Positions 26,503-34,958 of a stretch of DNA of 64,000 nucleotides are shown here, one piece after another. This DNA comes from Bacillota bacterium (GTDB lineage: Bacteria; Bacillota; UBA4882; UBA8346). The notes below the pieces were generated by a model. That model saw only the letters and a list, made by a program, of their open reading frames with translations, had not been told where the DNA came from and made no database searches. Each line of letters starts with the position of its first letter. Within the stretch, counting starts at the first letter, position 1. The stretch lies in contig JAEZJK010000034.1 of assembly GCA_023415835.1 (NCBI GenBank), forward strand, positions 10,378 through 74,377, in the 5' to 3' direction. A program made the translations under genes and the position numbers.

Positions 26503-26655
26503 GCTGAAACCCCACGGCTGGGTATATTTCGCATAAACCCCCGTAAACGGGGCTATTGGGTCTAAGAGATTTTATTTGTTCTGGATTGTATTTTTTTGAC
26601 ATCATAGCCGGCTTTAGCCGGGTTTATTATTTTAGCTCAGCCGCGGGGTTTCAGC
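26503..26655. repeat. 18-bp inverted repeat pair around hairpins
   Basis: GCTGAAACCCCACGGCTG at 26503-26520 and CAGCCGCGGGGTTTCAGC at 26638-26655 are inverted copies with one mismatch, 117 bp apart. The right copy is part of its own GC-rich hairpin. The pattern suggests two head-to-head copies of one palindromic repeat. Confidence 0.65.
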
Positions 26656-26758
26656 CCGCGGTGGACAGTTTGTCCATACACATTGCCCGTTATTCGTCTC
26701 CAGCCTTCAAAGATGGATGCAGCGACGTTTCTTTATCGGATGGGATAGAAGTGTCCAA

Positions 26759-26821
26759 CGATTTTTCCGTGGTATTGATCGATTTTTTGGTGGCAGCCAA
26801 CGACTTTTTTGTGATGGGATA
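26759..26821. repeat. Three 21-bp tandem units
   Basis: Units start CGATTTTTCCGTGG, CGATTTTTTGGTGG and CGACTTTTTTGTGA, each 21 bp. A fourth related unit begins at about 26723 (CGACGTTTCTTTATCGGATGG). If translated, they give a heptad-like DFxVxxx repeat, but there is no start signal. Confidence 0.5.
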
Positions 26822-27057
26822 ATTCCCCTTGCCTGTCTACTTCGGGTTCAAAATGGGGTTAAAAGTGTTGATTTGCTGTTCTTGTAAATATCTCCCTTTT
26901 AAGGGAGTAGAATTATGGGTTGCTTATTTTGGTAATTATGGCAAACAAACCGAATTGATTAAAAATAAAATATTAGATAATGAAAAATTGTTTGGAAGGC
27001 CATCGGGTTCGTAAGAACTGATAAAAAATTAGTTTTAAAATGGCTGCCATCCTTTTA

Positions 27058-28035
27058 TCACCGTAGGATCTTTAAGATCCTACTTTTTTCGGAACTGTTA
27101 CTACAGAGATTGAGAAAACTTCTCACGAGATTACGTTGGGAAGAATCTCCGTTTAGCGCCAAATCCTCGATCGGTAGATAATTATGAGTTAGGATTTCAT
27201 CGGCCCCATAGGTGTAAAGATTATTCCGCTGATGATTTTTAAAAGATTGGTTGGCAGTGTCCCAGAGGTAACGCACCTTACGTGAAAGTGAAAACGCTGT
27301 TTCCAAATCCGGTTTTGATGTTTGATTATTGAGATAAGTTATTTTTGAATTGATATCGACAAAATAAGAACCTGCGGTGATGCCTGTCTCCGCGACTGTC
27401 GAGGAGTACCGTTTGATGAAACCTGGTATTGATTGGTCTTGGTACACATGATACTGGAGAACTTCTCTTAGTTTAGGGGCATTTAAATCATACCAACGGT
27501 CCTGGTACATTCCGGGCAGATCCGGGGAGTCCGTTTTAGAGGTGATTACCAACCAAATACGTTCTTCAATCGATACTGTGCGGGAAAGCGGCTCAGATTG
27601 ATCTTGGTTGGGTAAATCGATATGTCCGAAAAAATTCCAGGAACGGTTTTTAATATTAAAGCATAAATATTGCCAATCATTGGTTTCATTATTGGTAATT
27701 TTAAAAATGTGAAGCTGATTTCCTTCGGAATTGAGCGGTATGGTAAAAGATTCCGCTAGAAACGGGGAGCCATTTTTAAAAAGCCCTGATTTGACCCCTA
27801 ATTCTTTCCAAATTCCTTGAATATCTTGGAGCTCGTTATTTTGAATTTTTTTAATGATAACAGATGTGTTTTTTTTAAGAGATTCGGGGATTGAAGATAC
27901 CGAAGGTATTTTTTTAAAGATTATACTCGAAAACTCCTCTGGAATCGCAAAAGAGGGAAGCTCAATAAGTTTATTGAGATATTGAAAAGAGAAAAAGATA
28001 ACGAATAAATATATAGCGTATTTAAGGAGTTTCAA
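27058..28035 (-). CDS. Hypothetical exported or membrane-anchored protein
   Basis: 325 residues. Residues 4-22 are hydrophobic (LKYAIYLFVIFFSFQYLNKL) and likely form an uncleaved anchor or signal peptide. The remainder is a soluble domain with no motif I recognise; features include WQYLCFNIKNRSWNFFGHID and a Trp/Tyr-rich middle, plus two cysteines. The start is TTG at 28035, supported by AAGGAGG eight bases upstream. It is transcribed leftward, downstream of carB in the same direction but separated by a terminator, so it is probably independent. Function unknown. Confidence 0.65.
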   Translation of the reverse strand: MKLLKYAIYLFVIFFSFQYLNKLIELPSFAIPEEFSSIIFKKIPSVSSIPESLKKNTSVIIKKIQNNELQDIQGIWKELGVKSGLFKNGSPFLAESFTIPLNSEGNQLHIFKITNNETNDWQYLCFNIKNRSWNFFGHIDLPNQDQSEPLSRTVSIEERIWLVITSKTDSPDLPGMYQDRWYDLNAPKLREVLQYHVYQDQSIPGFIKRYSSTVAETGITAGSYFVDINSKITYLNNQTSKPDLETAFSLSRKVRYLWDTANQSFKNHQRNNLYTYGADEILTHNYLPIEDLALNGDSSQRNLVRSFLNLCSNSSEKSRILKILR

Positions 28036-28143
28036 GATAGGCTCCTCCTTTGCTAAGGTAGTTATTTTCGGAAACCCAGCAGATATAGTTATTTAGTTAG
28101 TTAGTTATTTATGTATTCGGTAATTTTCCGGAAAGATTTAATT

Positions 28144-28176
28144 AATAAAGCCGGGTAGCTAAGGCCCGGCTTTATT
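28144..28176 (-). terminator. Hairpin after carB
   Basis: A 12-bp stem AATAAAGCCGGG / CCCGGCTTTATT with a nine-base loop. On the minus strand it is followed by AATTAAATC rather than a strong U-run, apart from the TTTATT in the stem. Just to its left GTTAGTTAGTTA is a small tetranucleotide repeat. Confidence 0.6.
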
Positions 28177-28248
28177 GTGGTAGTTTACCCCGTATTGCAA
28201 GGGATTGAATTTTACAAGAGCAGAAGAAATATAATTTTGGCTAAATAA

Positions 28249-31200
28249 TTATTGAATTTTGGAATGATACTCCTGAACCGATTTAACACTGACAGGGCTT
28301 TCCCGGTGAGCTGCGATTCCTTTAGCGGAGGCTAAGGCTGCAGCTAATGTAGTTATATAAGGGACTTTATATTTGATGGCCGTTTTACGGATATAGGAAT
28401 CGTCTTGCTGGCTGCTTTTGCCGATTGGTGTGTTAACAATCAATTGAATCTCACGGTTCATAATGGCATCGACAATATTTGGCCTGCCTTCTTGCAATTT
28501 GCTGATTAATTCGGCCTCAATTTTTTGTCCGGTTAAAAATTGATGAGTACCGCGGGTGGCTTTGATCTTAAAACCAAGTTTGGCAAATTCCCGGGCTACT
28601 TCTAAAACAGCGGGTCGATCCTTTTCGGCAACGCTAATTAACACTGTCCCTTCGATTGGAAGAGATGTCTGGGTGGCTTCTTGGGCTTTGTAAAAGGCCT
28701 CGCCGAATGAGTCCGCCATGCCTAAGACTTCACCGGTGGAGCGCATTTCCGGGCCTAAAAGCGGATCGACCTCGGGGAACATATTAAAGGGAAAGACCGC
28801 TTCTTTAACGCCAAAATGGTTTATTTTCCGGTGCCTGAGATCCAGGTCGGCAATCTTTTTACCAAGCATTACTTGAGTGGCCAATCGGGCCATGGGGATG
28901 TTGCATACTTTGGAAACTAGCGGCACTGTCCGCGATGCCCTGGGGTTGGCCTCAAGGACATATACTTTATCATCAGCGATGGCATACTGGATGTTCATTA
29001 ATCCGACTACCTGCAGTTCCTGGGCGATCTTTTTAGTATATTCCCGAATAGTTTTTATGTGGCGTTCAGGGATGCTGACCGGAGGGATAATACAAGCGGA
29101 ATCACCGGAATGAATCCCCGCCAGTTCAATATGTTCCATGACTGCCGGGACAAAAGCGTCGGAACCGTCAGCAATAGCATCAGCTTCAGCTTCCAAGGCA
29201 TTATTGAGAAAGCGATCGATGAGAATCGGACGGTTGGGAGTGACATCAACAGCAGCTGCCACATATTCCCGGAGCATTGATTCGTCATAGATTATTTCCA
29301 TACCACGCCCGCCCAGGACATATGAAGGGCGGACCATTAAGGGATACCCGATCCGGGTTGCGATTTGCAGAGCTTCATCTAGATTTATAGCCATTCCCGA
29401 TTCGGGCATCGGAATATCTAATTGGGCCATTATCCGGCGAAACCGGTCACGGTTTTCCGCCAAATCGATCATATCGGTAGAAGTCCCCAAGATTTTGACG
29501 CCGGCTTTGGCCAGTTCCCCGGCTATATTCAAGGGGGTCTGGCCTCCGAATTGGACAATTACGCCTTCGGGTTGTTCTTTTTCATAGATACTCAGCACAT
29601 CTTCAACGGTAAGCGGTTCAAAATACAATTTATCGGAAGTGTCATAGTCGGTGGAAACAGTCTCCGGATTACAGTTGACCATGATTGTTTCCAACTCAAG
29701 ATCGCGTAAGGCAAAGGCGGCATGAACGCAACAGTAGTCGAATTCAATTCCTTGACCGATTCGATTTGGTCCGCCACCCAAGATCATTACTTTACGGCGT
29801 TTACTTACCGGAGCTCGGTCCAGTTGGTTATAAGTCGAATAATAATAAACAGCGTTATCGACTCCGCTGACCGGGATCGCATCCCATCCTTCCGTAATTC
29901 CTAAGTTTAACCGTTGTTTCCTAATTGTTTCTTCCGGAACCCCCAAGAGCTTGGATAGATAACGGTCGGCGAAACCGTCCCGCTTGGCGCGGGATAAAAG
30001 TTCATCCGGGAGGTTTTGATTTTTATATTTGATAATCTCCGTTTCAAGCTCGACAAGTTCTTTCATTTGCAGGATAAACCAAGTTTTTATATGGGTCAGC
30101 CGGTGCAGTTCATCGATGCCGGCTCCTTTACGCAAGGCTTCGTACATGATAAATTGGCGTTCACTGGAAGGTTCGCGCAACATTTCCATTAATTCCGCTA
30201 AAGGTTTTAGGTTAAAGTCTTTGGTAAAACCCAGTCCATACCTACCTGTCTCCAGGGAGCGAATCGCTTTTTGGAAGGCTTCCTTATAAGTCTTGCCGAT
30301 ACTCATTACCTCGCCGACAGCGCGCATTTGGGTGCCGAGTTTATCTTGAACCCCTTTGAACTTTTCAAAGGCCCAACGGGCAAATTTAACAACTACATAA
30401 TCGCCGGACGGTGTATATTGATCAAGGGTACCGTTTTTCCAATACGGGATTTCGTCTAAAGTCAACCCGGCCGCCAGCATAGAAGAGATTAAAGCAATCG
30501 GGAAGCCTGTCGCTTTTGAGGCTAAAGCTGATGAACGCGAGGTTCGCGGGTTGATTTCAATCACTACTACCCGGTCGGATTCGGGATCGTGGGCGAACTG
30601 GACATTGGTGCCTCCGATTACCTGAATGGCCTCAACAATTTTGTATGCATACTCTTGTAAGCGTTTTTGGAGTTCGGGACTGATGGTTAACATCGGTGCC
30701 GTACAATAGGAGTCGCCGGTGTGCACCCCCATAGCATCCACGTTCTCAATGAAGCAAACAGTGATCATTTTATTATTGGCGTCCCTAACTACTTCCAGTT
30801 CGAGTTCTTCCCAACCCAATACCGATTCCTCAACTAAAATTTGACCGACTAGGCTGGAGGTAATCCCTCGACTGGCAATAATTCTTAGTTCCTCGACATT
30901 ATATACTAACCCGCCACCGGTGCCACCCATGGTATACGCGGGTCGGATCACAACCGGATAACCAAGTCCGGCGGCAATTTTCTCGGCCTCTTCAACGGTA
31001 TATGCAGGCTGGCTCTTTGCCATTTCAATCCCTAACCGGTTCATAGTTTCTTTAAACGCGATCCGGTCTTCACCGCGTTCAATGGCGTCAACCTGGACCC
31101 CGATCACTTTAACGCCGTATTGCTCAAGCACTCCGGCATGGGCTAATTCGGCGCAAAGGTTTAGGGCGGACTGTCCTCCCAGATTGGGTAAAATAGCGTC

Positions 31201-31449
31201 CGGCCTTTCTTTAGCAATAATTTCGGTCACTATTTTCAGGTTGAGGGGTTCGATATAGGTGGCGTCAGCTATACCAGGGTCGGTCATAATTGTGGCGGGA
31301 TTAGAATTTACCAGCACAACATGGTATCCGAGCTTGCGTAGGGCTTTGCACGCTTGAGTTCCGGAATAATCAAATTCACAAGCTTGACCGATAATAATCG
31401 GGCCGGAACCGATAATCATTATTTTGTCAATACCATTTCTTTTGGGCAT
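28249..31449 (-). CDS. carB: Carbamoyl-phosphate synthase large subunit
   Basis: 1066 residues, normal length for CarB. Two homologous ATP-grasp synthetase halves are present; IGSGPIIIGQACEFDYSGTQ opens the first and LGGGPNRIGQGIEFDYCCVH the second, with paired grasp residues EINPRTSRSSALASKATG and LEANPRASRTVPLVSKVC. The C-terminal 140 residues are the MGS-like allosteric domain. It makes carbamoyl phosphate from bicarbonate, ammonia (from glutamine via CarA) and 2 ATP for pyrimidines and arginine. No carA or pyr cluster lies alongside, which is unusual; carA must be elsewhere. ATG at 31449 with GAGGAAG upstream. Confidence 0.97.
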   Translation of the reverse strand: MPKRNGIDKIMIIGSGPIIIGQACEFDYSGTQACKALRKLGYHVVLVNSNPATIMTDPGIADATYIEPLNLKIVTEIIAKERPDAILPNLGGQSALNLCAELAHAGVLEQYGVKVIGVQVDAIERGEDRIAFKETMNRLGIEMAKSQPAYTVEEAEKIAAGLGYPVVIRPAYTMGGTGGGLVYNVEELRIIASRGITSSLVGQILVEESVLGWEELELEVVRDANNKMITVCFIENVDAMGVHTGDSYCTAPMLTISPELQKRLQEYAYKIVEAIQVIGGTNVQFAHDPESDRVVVIEINPRTSRSSALASKATGFPIALISSMLAAGLTLDEIPYWKNGTLDQYTPSGDYVVVKFARWAFEKFKGVQDKLGTQMRAVGEVMSIGKTYKEAFQKAIRSLETGRYGLGFTKDFNLKPLAELMEMLREPSSERQFIMYEALRKGAGIDELHRLTHIKTWFILQMKELVELETEIIKYKNQNLPDELLSRAKRDGFADRYLSKLLGVPEETIRKQRLNLGITEGWDAIPVSGVDNAVYYYSTYNQLDRAPVSKRRKVMILGGGPNRIGQGIEFDYCCVHAAFALRDLELETIMVNCNPETVSTDYDTSDKLYFEPLTVEDVLSIYEKEQPEGVIVQFGGQTPLNIAGELAKAGVKILGTSTDMIDLAENRDRFRRIMAQLDIPMPESGMAINLDEALQIATRIGYPLMVRPSYVLGGRGMEIIYDESMLREYVAAAVDVTPNRPILIDRFLNNALEAEADAIADGSDAFVPAVMEHIELAGIHSGDSACIIPPVSIPERHIKTIREYTKKIAQELQVVGLMNIQYAIADDKVYVLEANPRASRTVPLVSKVCNIPMARLATQVMLGKKIADLDLRHRKINHFGVKEAVFPFNMFPEVDPLLGPEMRSTGEVLGMADSFGEAFYKAQEATQTSLPIEGTVLISVAEKDRPAVLEVAREFAKLGFKIKATRGTHQFLTGQKIEAELISKLQEGRPNIVDAIMNREIQLIVNTPIGKSSQQDDSYIRKTAIKYKVPYITTLAAALASAKGIAAHRESPVSVKSVQEYHSKIQ

Positions 31450-31565
31450 TTTTCGATCTTCCTCACTTTTCTAAACAGAATGTATACTAATAGGTAAGAT
31501 TAATTGAAAAATATTTTCGCTTTTTGAAAACATTTTCCTCTATTTAAAAGCAGTGGGATGAATAT

Positions 31566-31661
31566 TTAATTAGCCGTCTACGCCAGCCTTAACTTGAACC
31601 ACGTGAAATTATGAAAAAGCTGAAGTGGAACGATAAGCATCGATAGCATTTTCGAAGCAGG
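31566..31661. repeat. Diverged intergenic repeat, family C, copy 2
   Basis: Aligns with 1868-1960 (shared TGAAATTATGAAAA, AAGCATCG.TAGCA, TAG.CGTC.ACG.CAG). As with copy 1 it ends at the stop codon of a leftward gene, at 31662. The inverted repeat inside (CTACGCCAGC..GCTGAAGTGG) is less perfect than in copy 1. Confidence 0.6.
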
Positions 31662-32213
31662 CTATATACTAAGCGAACTAATTACTGAACCGTTTTGGGT
31701 GTTAACAATTCGAATCTGATTTTCTTCGATAATTGCCACAGTAGGGATCTTGGGGTCGTTTTTGGGCAAAGCCGGGCTACCGGGATTCAGCAGGATTTGA
31801 TCCGATGTTTTCTGGAGCTTTGGTATATGGGTATGGCCGGAAATGATCAAATCGTAACCTTTAATCAGATTGGCTGGCGGTTGTTCCGGGTTCCAATGAT
31901 GGCCGTGGGTTATTAATACTCTTAAGTTAGGAGTGAAGATATGGGCGTAAGGGGATTCCAATGGATAATCTAACAAAAGTTGATCGATCTCCGCATCGCA
32001 GTTACCTTTGGCAAAGATGATGGGTTGTTTAACTTTTTGGAACTCGGCTGTTAATGCTTGAGGGTTATAACCTTCCGGGAGCGGGTTCCGTGGTCCATGA
32101 TAGAGAACATCGCCACAGTGTATAATGAAATCCACATCTTGAAAGCTGGAATTATAAGCGTTCTGCCAGGCAGGCAAAGAACCGTGGGTATCACTGATTA
32201 CTCCGAATTTCAA
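31662..32213 (-). CDS. YfcE/MJ0936-type phosphodiesterase
   Basis: 183 residues of the calcineurin-like metallophosphoesterase fold. All five metal-site blocks are present: GVISDTHG, IIHCGDVLYHG, FAKGNCD, LITHGHHW and ISGHTHIP, closing with LLNPGSPALPK. Members hydrolyse phosphodiesters with Mn2+; the physiological substrate is unknown. The ATG at 32213 has AGGAGGATCTTAAG upstream. It is a single gene divergent from the aconitase-like gene, with 337 bp between them. Confidence 0.9.
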   Translation of the reverse strand: MKFGVISDTHGSLPAWQNAYNSSFQDVDFIIHCGDVLYHGPRNPLPEGYNPQALTAEFQKVKQPIIFAKGNCDAEIDQLLLDYPLESPYAHIFTPNLRVLITHGHHWNPEQPPANLIKGYDLIISGHTHIPKLQKTSDQILLNPGSPALPKNDPKIPTVAIIEENQIRIVNTQNGSVISSLSI

Positions 32214-32383
32214 CTTAAGATCCTCCTTAATTAGGATGTTACTATAATAACATTATTTTTATAAAAAACATATTCGGTTTTCGATTGTGGGTAATTTAAA
32301 TGGCTGAAGGTTATGAACCCAAGATGTTTAATATTGATTATAAAGCATTTAGATTTTTATTTTGAACATTTTGTATCATTTCC

Positions 32384-32412
32384 TTGACACTATTTATCAG
32401 GAATGTTTTAAT
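32384..32412 (+). promoter_or_regulatory. Promoter of the aconitase-like gene
   Basis: TTGACA (32384-32389), 17-bp spacer, TTTAAT (32407-32412). Predicted start near 32420, giving a leader of about 130 nt. Confidence 0.75.
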
Positions 32413-32443
32413 GATAAAAGGTGTATAGAATGATGTGGATTAT

Positions 32444-32517
32444 GCAATATATTTCTATTTTAAATCAATAGGCATCATAGAAACTTTGGATTCAATTGAC
32501 CAAGGCAAATATATTGC
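32444..32517 (+). promoter_or_regulatory. Palindromic leader of the aconitase-like gene
   Basis: GCAATATATTT (32444-32454) and AAATATATTGC (32507-32517) are perfect inverted copies flanking 52 bp, with outer GATT/AATC pairing added. In RNA this would form a stem covering most of the leader. Nature unknown: operator pair, leader hairpin or another small palindromic element. Confidence 0.5.
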
Positions 32518-32550
32518 GTTGCAGAATCATTAATAGATAAAGAATCAAAA

Positions 32551-34929
32551 ATGGGGGATTATTACTTGGTAGAGTTAATTAACAAAGGTTTTTTCCTGGG
32601 TAAGGGAAGGATAATTCAAGAAGACATCGGCGATCAGACGCTTGACGCTGTTAATCAACAATTATCCCGAGCCGGCCTGTCTCCTTTGCCTTTTAACAAA
32701 ATTGATCGGGATCAAGCCCGGGCTGGGACCATCGCTTTTCAAATACTAACCGCCCATAACCAAAGCGGAGATTGGCGTAACTTGCGAATCCGCTTCGATT
32801 CCTTGGCATCGCATGATATTACTTATGTAGGGATTGTGCAAACTGCCAGGGCTAGCGGTTTGACTGAATTTCCCGTTCCCTATGTCCTCACCAACTGCCA
32901 TAACAGCCTTTGCGCAGTCGGAGGGACTATCAATGAGGACGACCATGTCTTTGGTTTGTCAGCAGCCCAAAAATATGGTGGAATTTTTGTACCGGCCCAT
33001 CAAGCGGTGATTCACCAATATATGAGGGAAATGATGTCCGGTTGCGGCAAGATGATTTTAGGTTCCGACAGCCATACCCGTTATGGCGCTTTGGGTACCA
33101 TGGGCGTAGGCGAAGGCGGGCCGGAACTGGTTAAACAGCTTTTAAAACGGACTTATGATCTTGCTTATCCCGAAGTAATTGCTGTGTATCTAGAAGGGAA
33201 GCCCCGTCCGGGAGTTGGCCCGCAGGATGTGGCCTTAGCTTTAATTAAAGCCGTCTTTAACAATGGTTTTGTCAAGAATAAGGTCTTAGAATTTGTAGGG
33301 CCGGGGGTTGGCAATTTGACGGTGGATTTTCGGAACGGGATCGATGTGATGACCACTGAAACCACTTGTTTGAGTTCGATTTGGCGCACCGATGAATCGG
33401 TCCGCGAGTACTACCGGATTCACAACCGCCTATCCGATTATCAACAACTCGAACCAGGCGAAATCGCTTACTATGATGGATTGGTCAAAATAGATCTTAG
33501 CATAGTAGAGCCGATGATTGCTTTGCCGTTCCACCCCAGTAATGCTTATACCATTGATGAACTCAACCGGAATTCGGTCGAAATCTTGAAACAGGTTGAT
33601 GCCGAGGGGCAAAAACAATTGGATAACCCTAAGCTCCGCTTGGAGCTAAGCCAAAAAATTGTTAACGGCCGCTTGAAGGTAGACCAAGGAGTGGTTGCCG
33701 GGTGCGCCGGAGGCACATTTGAAAATATTTGCGATGTGGCGGAAATTCTTAATAATCATTCCATCGGCCAAGAAGAATTTTCGTTGAGCATTTACCCGGC
33801 CAGCCAGCCGATTAATATCCAATTAGCTAACAATGGGGTTTTGGCAAGGCTGTTGGCAACCGGGGCAACGTTTAGGACGGCTTTCTGTGGTCCGTGTTTT
33901 GGAGCGGGGGATGTGCCGTTCAATAACGCCCTTAGTATCAGGCATACTACCCGTAATTTCCTTAACCGTGAAGGGTCTAAACCGGCAAGCGGCCAATTGG
34001 CCTCGGTGGCATTAATGGATGCAAGGTCAATTGCCGCCACAGCGCTTAATGGCGGGGTTTTAACCGCAGCTACCGAATTGAATCCGCGGGTTTCAACTGA
34101 AAAGTATACTTTTAACGCAGCTGTTTATCAAAATCGGGTATATCAAGGCTCCGGCAAGGGTAATCCCGGCCAAGGCTTAAAATTTGGTCCGAATATCGCC
34201 GATTGGCCTTCAATGACCCCATTGCCGCAAAATTTATTGTTAAAAGTAGTCTCAGTTATTACCGATCCGGTGACTACCACCGATGAATTAATCCCATCGG
34301 GAGAAACTTCATCCTACCGTTCCAATCCTTTAAAGCTTGCCGAGTTCACCCTTTCGCGGAAAGACCCGGGATATGTAGGGCGGGCTAAAGCTGTTCAAGC
34401 ATTGGAGGAAGAGCGCCGTCAGCTTTTTACCGGGGCAATAAAATCAGAAGTTGTGGGAACCTTAATCGAACCCGTCTTGATGGGCTTGGTTAAATCCGGG
34501 ATCGCCACTGCTGAACAGTTAAATGAGTTAGCTGGGAGTACCGGGTTAGGCAGCTTAATTTTTGCGGTAAAACCGGGCGACGGTTCTGCCCGGGAACAAG
34601 CGGCGTCCTGCCAGAAAGTTCTCGGAGGCTGGGCCAATATCGCCGTTGAATATGCCACCAAACGTTACCGTAGTAATTTAATTAACTGGGGAATGTTGCC
34701 TTTAATCATTCCGGAGCTAACGGCAGTCAATTTTAAAGTTGATGATTACATCTATCTCCCAGGGATTCGACAGGCGGTAGCAAGTGGGCTTGAAGAGGTA
34801 AAAGCATATGTTATCAATTCGGAGGGCATCAAAGAGCTTAAGTTGACTTTACCTAATCTCTCCTCCGATGAACGTGAGATTATTCTGGCGGGTTGCCTAA
34901 TCAATTATTACGCCAAATATAAGAGGTAG
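32551..34929 (+). CDS. Aconitase-superfamily hydratase (YbhJ-like)
   Basis: 792 residues with the aconitase domains 1-3 and a swivelling domain 4. The Fe-S ligands appear as VVAGCAGGTFENI (one cysteine) and AFCGPCFGAGD (two). Sequence around them departs from true aconitases (which have SCTNS), and the domain-4 arginine region reads GETSSYRSNPL, so the protein resembles E. coli YbhJ, an aconitase paralogue of unknown substrate, more than AcnA. Start: ATG at 32551 lacks a strong ribosome site; TTG at 32566 with GGGGGATTATTAC upstream is an alternative. pyrG follows 29 bp downstream. No TCA-cycle genes are adjacent. Confidence 0.8.
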   Translation: MGDYYLVELINKGFFLGKGRIIQEDIGDQTLDAVNQQLSRAGLSPLPFNKIDRDQARAGTIAFQILTAHNQSGDWRNLRIRFDSLASHDITYVGIVQTARASGLTEFPVPYVLTNCHNSLCAVGGTINEDDHVFGLSAAQKYGGIFVPAHQAVIHQYMREMMSGCGKMILGSDSHTRYGALGTMGVGEGGPELVKQLLKRTYDLAYPEVIAVYLEGKPRPGVGPQDVALALIKAVFNNGFVKNKVLEFVGPGVGNLTVDFRNGIDVMTTETTCLSSIWRTDESVREYYRIHNRLSDYQQLEPGEIAYYDGLVKIDLSIVEPMIALPFHPSNAYTIDELNRNSVEILKQVDAEGQKQLDNPKLRLELSQKIVNGRLKVDQGVVAGCAGGTFENICDVAEILNNHSIGQEEFSLSIYPASQPINIQLANNGVLARLLATGATFRTAFCGPCFGAGDVPFNNALSIRHTTRNFLNREGSKPASGQLASVALMDARSIAATALNGGVLTAATELNPRVSTEKYTFNAAVYQNRVYQGSGKGNPGQGLKFGPNIADWPSMTPLPQNLLLKVVSVITDPVTTTDELIPSGETSSYRSNPLKLAEFTLSRKDPGYVGRAKAVQALEEERRQLFTGAIKSEVVGTLIEPVLMGLVKSGIATAEQLNELAGSTGLGSLIFAVKPGDGSAREQAASCQKVLGGWANIAVEYATKRYRSNLINWGMLPLIIPELTAVNFKVDDYIYLPGIRQAVASGLEEVKAYVINSEGIKELKLTLPNLSSDEREIILAGCLINYYAKYKR

Positions 34930-34958
34930 AACAGATACCTCATAGGGGAGGACAAATC

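Larger units (their letters stand above)
26394..27057. other. Hairpin-rich intergenic region
   Basis: 664 bp without a supported gene between two convergent units. It holds hairpins CCCCGTAAACGGGG (about 26537), CCGGC-TTTA-GCCGG (about 26609) and CCGCGGG...CCCGCGG (26641-26661), an 18-bp inverted repeat and a 21-bp tandem repeat listed separately. A frame at 26829-27014 (VELWVAYFGNYGKQTELIKN) may be a gene remnant. Confidence 0.55.

Noticed and set aside
29422..29709. Plus-strand frames inside carB (also 28877, 29059, 30029)
   Set aside because: Antisense shadows of a conserved gene without start signals.
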